Part shown: piece by piece, positions 1 to 5,609 of the stretch | Numbering within the stretch: position 1 is the stretch's first letter | Layout of the letters: each line of letters begins with the position of its first letter | NCBI GenBank assembly: GCA_947174735.1 | Contig: CAMWKC010000158.1 | Span: forward strand, 1 to 5,609 | From: an uncultured Porphyromonadaceae bacterium | GTDB taxonomy: Bacteria; Bacteroidota; Bacteroidia; Bacteroidales; Muribaculaceae | DNA length: 5,609 bases | Reading direction: 5' to 3' | Notes under the pieces: generated by a model | What the model saw: the letters and a program-made list of their open reading frames with translations, nothing else | Database searches by the model: none | Told to the model about the DNA's origin: nothing | Made by a program: the position numbers and the translations under genes

Positions 1-308
<308 letters not shown>

Positions 309-514
309 GTAGCGAAAGCGACAAATCAGAAAAAGAAAAAATAAACGCAGACGTTTAGAGTCTGCGACTACGAAGAACCGGAGCGCGTCTTTGGAGACGT
401 CGCTGTAGGTGAGAGAGAGTATATATACGGAGTCTGCCCGTGAGCTTCCTCCTGTCGCGCTTTCTCAGCCTTATCACTTCGCTCCAGGTAGAGATAGCGG
501 AGCAAAGAAAGAGA
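309..514 (+). other. 23S-5S internal transcribed spacer with three hairpins
   Basis: About 205 nt separate 23S from 5S rRNA, with no tRNA gene in between. Three stem-loops can be read. At 346-366, CGCAGAC pairs with GTCTGCG around a 7-nt loop. At 382-404, AGCGCGTCT pairs with AGACGTCGCT (one bulged T) around TTGG. At 460-511, CTTTCT (460-465) pairs with AGAAAG (506-511) and encloses GCTCC/GGAGC (481-485 with 499-503), ending just before 5S. By analogy with other rRNA operons these probably guide RNase processing and folding of the precursor. That role is inferred; the pairing is seen. Short open frames on the minus strand here are not believable genes. Confidence 0.75.
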
Positions 515-626
<112 letters not shown>

Positions 627-631
627 TGAAG

Positions 632-668
632 AAGCGGCTTCCGAGCAATCGGGGGCCGCTTTTGTTTT
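632..668 (+). terminator. Intrinsic terminator of the rRNA operon
   Basis: The arms 632-644 (AAGCGGCTTCCGA) and 649-661 (TCGGGGGCCGCTT) pair over 13 bp, with two adjacent T-G wobbles, closed by a GCAA (GNRA) tetraloop at 645-648. The tract TTTGTTTT follows. It begins just after 5S, as expected for the end of an rRNA operon. This is a textbook rho-independent terminator. Confidence 0.93.
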
Positions 669-878
669 ATCGGAGTAATCGGATTTCTCCGAACTGTCGG
701 AGTAATCGGAGTAATCAGAGTTATCGGAATCGGAGCTATCGGAACAATCAGAATTATCAGAACTATCAGATATAATTCCGATAACTCCGATTGTTCCGAT
801 AGCTCTGATAGCTCCGATTCCGATAACTCCGATAATTCTGAGGAATCCGATAATTCCGATTACTCCGATAGCTCCGAT
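669..878. repeat. Inverted array of 9-nt TCGGAGTAA-like units (large palindrome)
   Basis: About 23 short units fill this stretch. From 669 to 773 the units read ATCGGAGTA-like (for example 669-677, 705-713, 729-737). From 774 to 878 they read as reverse complements (AACTCCGAT-like). The array inverts at about 773/774, so the strand can fold into one long imperfect hairpin. Clear pairings are 714-737 with 810-833 (23 of 24), 729-746 with 792-809 (17 of 18) and 669-686 with 852-869 (17 of 18). A 6-nt unit occurs once in each arm (723-728 and 819-824) at matching positions, so the arms look like copies of each other. One unit (687-695) in the left arm is flipped. It lies between the rRNA terminator and the convergent glycosyltransferase gene and overlaps the 3' end of that gene. 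It may stop or insulate transcription from both sides, or be a family of dispersed extragenic repeats; neither can be shown here. Confidence 0.9.
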
Positions 879-1630
879 TTGTTGAGTTTACGTGAGGCAG
901 CCCGACCCAGAAAGCCTATATGGCGCCAGAGCGTAAGAGGTGTACCATAGTAATGGCACATGATGTTGAAACGCTCACGTAGAGAAGCATGGTGGTTTGC
1001 CGTGGTAATGCCTTCGGAGAGATAGTTGATTTCGACACTTTCAAGATTGATACATTTACGTGGTACAGTACGTTCGATACAGCGTATAGTCCAGTCATAA
1101 TCGGCCGAGAAACGATAAGCAAGGTTATATTTCGGTGCTAAAGAACGACGTACCATGAATGCTTGATGGCAAATCAGCATACCATGAGAGAAAGAGGAGC
1201 GTGTCAATACTTTCGGTGCCGATAAATGGCGTGGACCTATGATATTACCATTGGTATCGACAAGTACTGTGTCGGCATATATTATATCGGCATCGTTCTG
1301 TGCAGCTTCTGCATAGTGGCTTAGTGACTGTGGAGAATGAAAAGTGTCGCCGGCATTAAGGAAAAGCACATATTGTCCACGGGCCATACTGAGTCCTTTG
1401 TTCATGGCATCATACAGTCCCTTGTCTGCCTCGCTGTGAATTATCAGACGTTTATCGCCGGCATTACGGGCTATCTGAATCGTATTATCAGCTGAGGCAC
1501 CATCAATGATTATATGCTCAAAATCACCGAAAGTCTGGCTGCATACTGATTCGACTGTCACTCCGACTGTATCGGCAGCGTTATAAGTAACGGTAATAAT
1601 TGAGAACAGGGGAAATTGTGTTATTGTCAT
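860..1630 (-). CDS. Family 2 glycosyltransferase (GT-A fold)
   Basis: The 256-residue product is a GT2-family enzyme that should transfer a sugar from a nucleotide-sugar donor during surface polysaccharide synthesis. It has no membrane segment, so it is probably cytoplasmic or membrane-associated. Motifs counted from the ATG at 1630: nucleotide-binding SIITVTYNA (10-18), IIIDGAS (40-46), EADKGLYDAMNKG (67-79), and FLNAGD (90-95), the DXD-like metal site. GMLICHQAFMVRRS (150-163) and FSADYDW (174-180) carry the acceptor-side residues, as in WcaE-like enzymes. The acceptor and donor are unknown. A TTG start at 1690 would add 20 residues, but those lie upstream of the conserved fold, and the TTG overlaps a -7 promoter element, so I prefer ATG 1630. 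The last residues (SELSE) and the stop codon are formed by the adjacent repeat array. The gene stands alone, convergent to the rRNA operon. Confidence 0.92.
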   Translation of the reverse strand: MTITQFPLFSIITVTYNAADTVGVTVESVCSQTFGDFEHIIIDGASADNTIQIARNAGDKRLIIHSEADKGLYDAMNKGLSMARGQYVLFLNAGDTFHSPQSLSHYAEAAQNDADIIYADTVLVDTNGNIIGPRHLSAPKVLTRSSFSHGMLICHQAFMVRRSLAPKYNLAYRFSADYDWTIRCIERTVPRKCINLESVEINYLSEGITTANHHASLRERFNIMCHYYGTPLTLWRHIGFLGRAASRKLNKSELSE

Positions 1631-1687
1631 GAAATCTATGGGATTTAAGTTATCGCTGTACACAATCAGTATATGCAGCAGAATGTA

Positions 1688-1695
1688 CAAATTTA
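1688..1695 (-). promoter_or_regulatory. Candidate -7 promoter element for the glycosyltransferase gene
   Basis: Read on the minus strand, this is TAAATTTG, a full match to the Bacteroidetes -7 consensus TAnnTTTG. It lies about 58 nt upstream of the ATG at 1630, leaving a leader of roughly 45-50 nt. No good TTTG is seen 19-21 nt further upstream, so the -33 half is weak. The call rests on the -7 match and the position. Confidence 0.5.
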
Positions 1696-1776
1696 ATTAA
1701 AAAAACTCATTACACATTTATTAGGAAGAAGTTAATTTGGACTCAGTATAAATTATGCTTGAAAATGGCCTTATGG

Positions 1777-1808
1777 TTTGGGTAAACCGTAATAAAGCCC
1801 TAAATTTG
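1777..1808 (+). promoter_or_regulatory. Bacteroidetes-type promoter for the ferredoxin gene
   Basis: TTTG at 1777-1780 and TAAATTTG at 1801-1808 are separated by exactly 20 nt. This matches the primary sigma factor consensus of Bacteroidetes (-33 TTTG, -7 TAnnTTTG). Transcription would begin near 1813-1816, giving an AT-rich leader of about 45 nt without a Shine-Dalgarno sequence, as is normal in this phylum. The -33 element sits inside a short inverted repeat, GGTTT-GGGT-AAACC (1775-1788), which could bind a regulator or be chance. The intact consensus suggests strong expression. Confidence 0.85.
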
Positions 1809-1857
1809 TTGTGCTAAATAAATCTAAACAACTAATTAACTTTAAAAGAATACAACT

Positions 1858-2025
1858 ATGGCTTACGTAATTGGCGACAACTGTATAGCTTGCGGCACCT
1901 GCCAGCCTGTATGTCCCGTAGAGGCTATCTCTGAGGGCGAAATCTATCACATCGATCCTGATACTTGCATCAGCTGCGGTAGCTGTGCTCAGGTTTGCCC
2001 CAGCGACGCTATCAGCGAAGGCTAA
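1858..2025 (+). CDS. 2[4Fe-4S] ferredoxin (clostridial type), 55 aa
   Basis: This small acidic electron carrier binds two [4Fe-4S] clusters. The ligands follow the classic pattern CxxCxxCxxxCP twice: Cys9, 12, 15, 19 and Cys37, 40, 43, 47. By the usual clostridial pattern, the first three Cys of each motif bind one cluster together with the last Cys of the other motif. The protein is an internal duplication of about 28 residues; both halves end in AISEG. At 55 residues it has the normal length of clostridial ferredoxins. In anaerobic Bacteroidales such proteins typically serve pyruvate:ferredoxin oxidoreductase and related low-potential enzymes; the actual partner cannot be read here. The start is the ATG at 1858, about 45 nt after a consensus promoter, and the gene ends in tandem TAA TAA. 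A hairpin terminator follows, so it is a single-gene transcript. The codons look richer in G and C than those of the downstream operon, consistent with high expression. Confidence 0.97.
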   Translation: MAYVIGDNCIACGTCQPVCPVEAISEGEIYHIDPDTCISCGSCAQVCPSDAISEG

Positions 2026-2057
2026 TAAAGCTTTACATGCCAAAGCAACCGTCAAAG

Positions 2058-2094
2058 AGTATCCCCGTCATACTTATCGTATGGCGGGGATACT
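2058..2094 (+). terminator. Hairpin terminator after the ferredoxin gene
   Basis: AGTATCCCCGTCATAC (2058-2073) pairs over 16 bp, with one T-G wobble, with GTATGGCGGGGATACT (2079-2094), around the loop TTATC. It begins 32 nt after the ferredoxin stop. The tail is TATATAAG, not a clean T run, so termination could be less than complete, but the strong stem and the location fit a terminator. It separates the ferredoxin unit from dut. Confidence 0.8.
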
Positions 2095-2225
2095 TATATA
2101 AGTCATTAAACTAATTGTCTCTGCAAAGGGTTAGTATATTAGAATAAAAAGCCCCTGTACACGTTTTATTAAGATGCAGGTAAAAGCTTTGATAGTTTGC
2201 AACCCCTTAATAACAAATTAAAATT
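2095..2225 (+). promoter_or_regulatory. dut upstream region; promoter expected, only weakly visible
   Basis: This 131-nt AT-rich stretch lies between the ferredoxin terminator and dut and should hold the promoter of the dut operon. The best -7 candidate is TATATTAG at 2135-2142 (one mismatch to TAnnTTTG), with TTG at 2115-2117 as a possible -33, but the 17-nt gap is shorter than usual. TAGTTTGC near 2194-2201 is an alternative with a poorer match. I see no riboswitch or convincing operator. The sequence just before the start codon (CAAATTAAAATT) is AT-rich, as usual for translation starts in this phylum. Confidence 0.3.
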
Positions 2226-2672
2226 ATGGACAGAATAAAAGTAAAGATTATAAACAAGAGTCATCATCCGCTGCCTGACTATTCAACTTTCGAAGCTGCC
2301 GGTATGGACGTCCGCGCTTATCTTCCTGATGGTCCGATAACTCTTAAGCCAATGGAACGTGCTCTTATACCCACAGGGTTAGCTATACAGCTCCCTCAGG
2401 GATATGAATGTCAGATACGTCCACGTTCAGGTCTGGCTTTAAAACACGGTTTGAGTATTGTTAATACTCCCGGTACTGTCGACGCTGACTACCGTGGTGA
2501 TATAGGGGTAGTACTTATCAATCTCGGTCAGGAAGATTTTGTGGTTAATGATGGCGAACGTATCTGTCAGATGGTAATCACACAGTATTCCCATGTTAAA
2601 TGGGAACCTGTTCATGAACTTGACCGTACAAAGCGTGAGGATGGTTCTTTTGGCCATACAGGTACAAACTGA
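2226..2672 (+). CDS. dut: dUTP diphosphatase (dUTPase, trimeric type)
   Basis: The enzyme hydrolyses dUTP to dUMP and pyrophosphate. This keeps uracil out of DNA and supplies dUMP for thymidylate synthesis in the cytoplasm. At 148 residues it has the normal length for the homotrimeric family, and all five motifs are present in order: motif 1 AAGMDVRAYL (24-33), motif 2 PRSGLALKHGL (66-76), motif 3 GTVDADYRGD (83-92) with catalytic Asp86, motif 4 GERICQMVI (110-118), motif 5 REDGSFGHTG (137-146) with the base-stacking Phe142. Motif 5 normally reads RGxGGFGSTG; here two of the glycines are Glu138 and Ser141, a mild departure in the mobile lid over the active site. The ATG at 2226 gives the family's usual short N terminus. 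It leads a co-directional set; the next start codon is 43 nt downstream, which suggests cotranscription with the envelope genes. Confidence 0.97.
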   Translation: MDRIKVKIINKSHHPLPDYSTFEAAGMDVRAYLPDGPITLKPMERALIPTGLAIQLPQGYECQIRPRSGLALKHGLSIVNTPGTVDADYRGDIGVVLINLGQEDFVVNDGERICQMVITQYSHVKWEPVHELDRTKREDGSFGHTGTN

Positions 2673-2715
2673 CAAATATCTCCTCCCCGAATCAAACCAA
2701 TCCTGATAAATAACA

Positions 2716-4536
2716 GTGAATCCTAAAACTCTACTCAGCGTTCTGTCTTTCACGGTCGTTATGATAGCAACCGCTGTGAGTCAGCCTGAACCGCATAGCA
2801 TACAGCGTCAGAAAGCCCGCTATTATTATATGGAGGGTGCCCGTCATAACGCGGCTGGTGAAAATGCCGAAGCATACGAATACTTCCGTAAGGCTTATCA
2901 GATCGATCCTACTTATGAAGAAGGTGCTAATGCTTTCGGTGCCAAACGTCTTATCATCAAAATCGATACTCTTCAGAGTCGGACAGAAGTGAAACGTTCA
3001 TTCTCACTCATGGGAGCGCTGATAGACCGTTATCCCGGTGATATATTCGAGTCGTCTCTCTATGCCTACGTCGCTGCCAATACCGATTCTCTTGAAGAGG
3101 CCGTGAGAGTATTTAAACGTACTGTCGATTTAAATCCAAGCAAAACGGCTCTTCTGGTACATCTTGCTGATTCGTATATGGCTATCGGTCAGGTAGACAG
3201 TGCTCTGAATGCTCTTAATACATACGAACGCCTTGAAGGTAAATCAACCCAGCTGACTATAAAGAAGCTTAATTACCTTATGGTTGTCAATGACACTACG
3301 GGTGCTATTCGAGAAGTTAATTCGCTTATCGACTCATCACCTGTCATGCCTGACTACCTAATGCTTAAAGGTAATCTGTTCGAGGCTTTGGCATTACCGG
3401 ACTCTGCACTTACCTATTATCGTCGTGCCGAACAGCTTGAGCCTGATAACGGTGCTATTAAGATGACATTGGCGGGATTCTACAAAGAACATGGAGATTC
3501 TGTAGCTTACGATAGCGCCATATACGACGCTTTGCTTTCGGAAGATTTTGAGCTTGAGGATAAACTACATATACTTACCGAGTATCTTCAGACTCTTATA
3601 CATGACAATTCTGATACTCAGCGCGGTGACTATCTCTTCAGTGCTTTGGAACGTCAGCATCCGCACGAACCTGCTGTACTTGACCTGGCAGCACGTTACA
3701 GTGCCGCTAAGGGTAATTGGCGTGATGCTATTGAGCAAATATCATACGCTATTGATCTTAATCCTAACGAAGAGACTTACCGTGGGCAGCTGATGACTTA
3801 TTATTTGTCTGATGATGACCCGAAGGCTGCTATCTCAGCCTACGAAGACGCTCTGAGTCATATAGAACATCCTGCCGATGGCCTGCAGTTACTGTATGCT
3901 AACGCTTGTAGTCTGGCTGATTATCATGATAAGGCACGTTCCATATATATAGATCTTATACAGGATGTGTCTCCTGAGGTCTACAGTGACAGTACGCTTG
4001 AAGACAATGAAATGCGTCATCGACTTGATTATGATGACCTTGTTCGTGTTTCGACTCTTTATAATATGTTAGGTGATAGTTATTATAATTCAGGAGAGAA
4101 AGAGAAGGCTTTTGTTGCTTACGACAATTCGCTTTATTTTATGCCTGACAATCCGATGACTCTTAACAACTATGCCTATTTTCTTACTGAAGAGGGCGGT
4201 GACCTCGAACGTGCATCGGCAATGAGTCGTAACGCACTTGATCAAAGTCCTGATAACGATACTTATATTGATACGTATGCATGGATAGAGTTTAAGTTAG
4301 GACATTTTGAAGAAGCACGTTTGTATCAGAAGAAAGCTATTGAGATAGCTGAAGAACGTGGGTCAGCATCGGCCGAGCTTTATGAACATTACGGCGATAT
4401 TCTCTTTATGTGTCAAGAACCCGCTGAGGCCTTAGTATATTGGGAGAAAGCTCTGGAACTTGACCCGGAAAATACGTTGTTGAAAAAGAAAGTTGAGCAC
4501 AAGACATATTTTTATCCGGAAAATCATAAGAAATGA
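2716..4536 (+). CDS. Exported tetratricopeptide-repeat protein
   Basis: The 606-residue protein starts with a signal peptide (Lys4, hydrophobic core about 5-20, likely cut after Ala20-Val21-Ser22). There is no lipobox cysteine, so it is probably periplasmic. The rest is almost entirely helical TPR repeats, which act as protein-binding scaffolds. Recognisable units lie at about 35-67, 111-142, 145-176, 212-244, 320-351, 447-479, 481-513, 516-545 and 554-586, often ending in the typical DP or NP turn (IDLNP, ELDP). No enzymatic domain is visible. The start is GTG at 2716; the next in-frame ATG (2761) would remove most of the signal peptide, so GTG is preferred. It lies between dut and a DUF4292 gene, an order I recall from Bacteroidales. 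The partner is unknown; an envelope assembly role with the next two products is an inference. Confidence 0.92.
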   Translation: MNPKTLLSVLSFTVVMIATAVSQPEPHSIQRQKARYYYMEGARHNAAGENAEAYEYFRKAYQIDPTYEEGANAFGAKRLIIKIDTLQSRTEVKRSFSLMGALIDRYPGDIFESSLYAYVAANTDSLEEAVRVFKRTVDLNPSKTALLVHLADSYMAIGQVDSALNALNTYERLEGKSTQLTIKKLNYLMVVNDTTGAIREVNSLIDSSPVMPDYLMLKGNLFEALALPDSALTYYRRAEQLEPDNGAIKMTLAGFYKEHGDSVAYDSAIYDALLSEDFELEDKLHILTEYLQTLIHDNSDTQRGDYLFSALERQHPHEPAVLDLAARYSAAKGNWRDAIEQISYAIDLNPNEETYRGQLMTYYLSDDDPKAAISAYEDALSHIEHPADGLQLLYANACSLADYHDKARSIYIDLIQDVSPEVYSDSTLEDNEMRHRLDYDDLVRVSTLYNMLGDSYYNSGEKEKAFVAYDNSLYFMPDNPMTLNNYAYFLTEEGGDLERASAMSRNALDQSPDNDTYIDTYAWIEFKLGHFEEARLYQKKAIEIAEERGSASAELYEHYGDILFMCQEPAEALVYWEKALELDPENTLLKKKVEHKTYFYPENHKK

Positions 4537-4548
4537 CGCCGCGAGGCG
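4537..4548 (+). other. Small GNRA hairpin between the TPR and DUF4292 genes
   Basis: CGCC (4537-4540) pairs with GGCG (4545-4548) around the tetraloop GCGA, immediately after the TGA stop of the TPR gene. It is only 4 bp and has no T run, so it is not a terminator. It is GC-rich in an AT-rich neighbourhood and could stabilise mRNA ends or be chance. Confidence 0.4.
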
Positions 4549-4566
4549 ACAGAGAGTGACTTTGAA

Positions 4567-5481
4567 GTGAAAAATATAATATACAATATAATTGTAGGCA
4601 TAACATTGCTTGCGAATCAGTCTGCGGAAGCTCAATATATACTTCCTCAGCCTGCCGGTAGTGAGGAAGAGGAAATCGTTAGTATCATCGACTCTGCTCT
4701 TCCGGAAACGGTATGTGACAGTGTGTACACAATGTCTGTCTCAGTTCGTGAACTTCCAGAAGGCTATATGAATCTTGATACTGAAACTGCTGTACATCTG
4801 ACAGAAAATATAGTAGCCAGTTATCCTGACTGGGAGACTGTAGAGCTTAACGGCAAGCTTCGTATGGAAGGGCTGCCGCTTACGCCTAATATCAGAATAT
4901 ACATGGAGCGTAATCGTTCTGTTTCGATATCGATACGTGCACCGTTTGTAGGTGAAGTAGGTCGTCTTGAGGCTAATGCCGACAGTGTGTCGGCTATTAA
5001 TAAGATGAACCGTACTTACAGTACTTATGCTGTGGCTGACAGTCCGGTGCCTGTAGATGTCTCTACGCTTCAGTGTTTGCTTTTAGGACGTATTAATATT
5101 CCCGGTTACGGTCAATTCGGTACTGAGACGGCCTCATTGGTTGATATGTATGTAACCGATAACTTTCAGCAGATTCTGATTCTTCCGAAGCAAGAAGCTG
5201 AAATAGAAGGATGCAGCTATGGTTTTGTCACTGACGGTGAAGGCATGCTTGCAGATGTTATAGTTACTATCGATTCAGCCGTGGATGACAGTGTTACAGT
5301 AGAGTATAATCGTGCCAATGACTCTACTGATATAGATATTCTGGCTACTATAGGTGAACGTATATATAACGCACAGCTTGAGCTTAAAGCTCCGAAATGG
5401 AACACCGGAGACTTAGCACCGGTCGTGCTTGGCCCGAAGTATCGTAGGTTATCGTTCAGAGATTTCCTTAAAGCTTTCTGA
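4567..5481 (+). CDS. DUF4292 family exported protein
   Basis: The 304-residue product matches what I know of DUF4292, a Bacteroidota envelope family thought to resemble the LolA/LolB lipoprotein-carrier fold. The core begins near Trp89 with a beta-rich stretch: WETVELNGKLRM (89-100), NIRIYMERNRSVSISIRAP (108-126), then the signature GEVGRLEANADSV (129-141) and INKMNRTYSTY (144-154). The chain ends in KYRRLSFRDFLKAF, the usual basic and hydrophobic C-terminal strand. The signal peptide (Lys2, hydrophobic 4-16) is cut after Ala20-Glu21-Ala22. There is no lipobox cysteine, whereas many relatives I recall are lipoproteins, so this one may be soluble in the periplasm. The start is GTG at 4567, 30 nt after the TPR gene, again without a Shine-Dalgarno sequence. 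The family function is unproven; carriage of a lipid or lipoprotein is only suggested by the fold. Confidence 0.85.
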   Translation: MKNIIYNIIVGITLLANQSAEAQYILPQPAGSEEEEIVSIIDSALPETVCDSVYTMSVSVRELPEGYMNLDTETAVHLTENIVASYPDWETVELNGKLRMEGLPLTPNIRIYMERNRSVSISIRAPFVGEVGRLEANADSVSAINKMNRTYSTYAVADSPVPVDVSTLQCLLLGRINIPGYGQFGTETASLVDMYVTDNFQQILILPKQEAEIEGCSYGFVTDGEGMLADVIVTIDSAVDDSVTVEYNRANDSTDIDILATIGERIYNAQLELKAPKWNTGDLAPVVLGPKYRRLSFRDFLKAF

Positions 5482-5514
5482 CCTCTTTACTCTCTACTCC
5501 TTATATAACGACTC

Positions 5515-5609
5515 ATGAACCGATTATTTATTATCATAGTTCTGCTGTTTACAATCACGTGTGGCGACACTTCACAGTCAGTCGGTACTATTGTCGCACA
5601 GACTAACCA
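5515..5609 (+). CDS. Exported protein, N terminus only (possible EnvC/M23 murein hydrolase factor)
   Basis: The ATG at 5515 opens a frame that runs off the window end after 31 complete codons. The visible peptide starts MNRLFIIIVLLFTITCGD: a basic n-region, a hydrophobic core (4-15), then Cys16. This is an export signal. TIT-Cys16 is a poor lipobox, so lipoprotein processing is uncertain. The gene lies 33 nt after the DUF4292 gene on the same strand, so it is probably in the same operon. In Bacteroidales genomes I recall an EnvC-like, M23-type peptidoglycan hydrolase or activator at this place, but no coiled coil or LytM domain is inside the window. The coding call is fairly safe; the function is inference from gene order only. 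Confidence 0.7.
   Translation, partial: MNRLFIIIVLLFTITCGDTSQSVGTIVAQTN

Noticed and set aside
309..514. tRNA gene in the 23S-5S spacer
   Set aside because: No cloverleaf, no T-loop GTTCGA-type sequence and no acceptor stem could be found; the stems seen are simple hairpins.
669..878. CRISPR array
   Set aside because: Units are 9 nt and contiguous, with no unique spacers of regular size, the orientation inverts in the middle, and no cas gene is near.
669..878. Iteron-type replication origin
   Set aside because: The array lies next to a chromosomal rRNA operon with no replication initiator gene, and the inverted, drifting units do not look like a Rep-binding iteron set.
916..1122. Minus-strand 68-codon frame inside the glycosyltransferase gene
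   Set aside because: It is a shifted-frame shadow of the well-supported GT2 coding sequence.
1771..2055. Minus-strand 94-codon frame opposite the ferredoxin gene
   Set aside because: It covers the complete ferredoxin gene and its promoter on the other strand; the ferredoxin cysteine motifs settle the coding strand.
2439..2753. Minus-strand 104-codon frame opposite dut
   Set aside because: It is antisense to dut motifs 3-5 and shows no domain features.
3548..3793. Plus-strand 81-codon frame inside the TPR gene
   Set aside because: It is an out-of-frame shadow of the continuous TPR repeats; its hydrophobic look comes from reading TPR codons in the wrong frame.
4406..4635. Two minus-strand frames over the TPR-DUF4292 junction
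   Set aside because: They overlap each other and both supported genes, have no independent evidence, and lie opposite a signal peptide coding region.
5217..5405. Minus-strand 62-codon frame opposite the end of the DUF4292 gene
   Set aside because: It is a low-complexity Ser/Thr-rich shadow of the DUF4292 coding sequence.

Overview
The window looks like ordinary Bacteroidales (Bacteroidota) chromosome. The 3' end of 23S rRNA and the 5S rRNA read like Bacteroides-group sequences. The clearest promoter has the Bacteroidetes -33/-7 form (TTTG, 20 nt, TAAATTTG). No start codon has a clear Shine-Dalgarno sequence. The order dut, secreted TPR protein, DUF4292 protein, then an exported protein, is one I recall from Bacteroidales genomes. 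A gut family such as Muribaculaceae is plausible, but this is inference and the genus cannot be fixed from the sequence.

Layout. Positions 1-308 are the tail of an rRNA operon (23S 3' end, + strand). A spacer of about 205 nt with three hairpins leads to 5S rRNA (about 515-626) and a strong intrinsic terminator (632-668). From 669 to 878 lies an array of 9-nt units (TCGGAGTAA-like) that inverts near 773/774, making a large imperfect palindrome of about 210 nt. It sits between the rRNA operon and a convergent GT2 glycosyltransferase gene (860-1630, minus strand), and the last codons and stop of that gene lie inside the array. A divergent promoter region (1631-1857) follows, then a 55-codon 2[4Fe-4S] ferredoxin gene (1858-2025, + strand) with its own promoter and terminator.

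From 2226 to the window end is a probable co-directional operon: dut (dUTPase), a 606-residue exported TPR protein, a 304-residue exported DUF4292 protein, and the first 31 codons of another exported protein. From remembered synteny the last gene is most likely an EnvC-like/M23 murein hydrolase factor. The dUTPase acts in nucleotide hygiene, whereas the next three products carry export signals and probably work in the cell envelope.

No mobile element, CRISPR array or obvious new multi-gene system is visible. The most unusual structure is the inverted 9-nt repeat array. All its units are multiples of three, and on the minus strand its proximal arm stays open in the glycosyltransferase frame (Ser-Glu-Leu repeats), interrupted by a single TAA.
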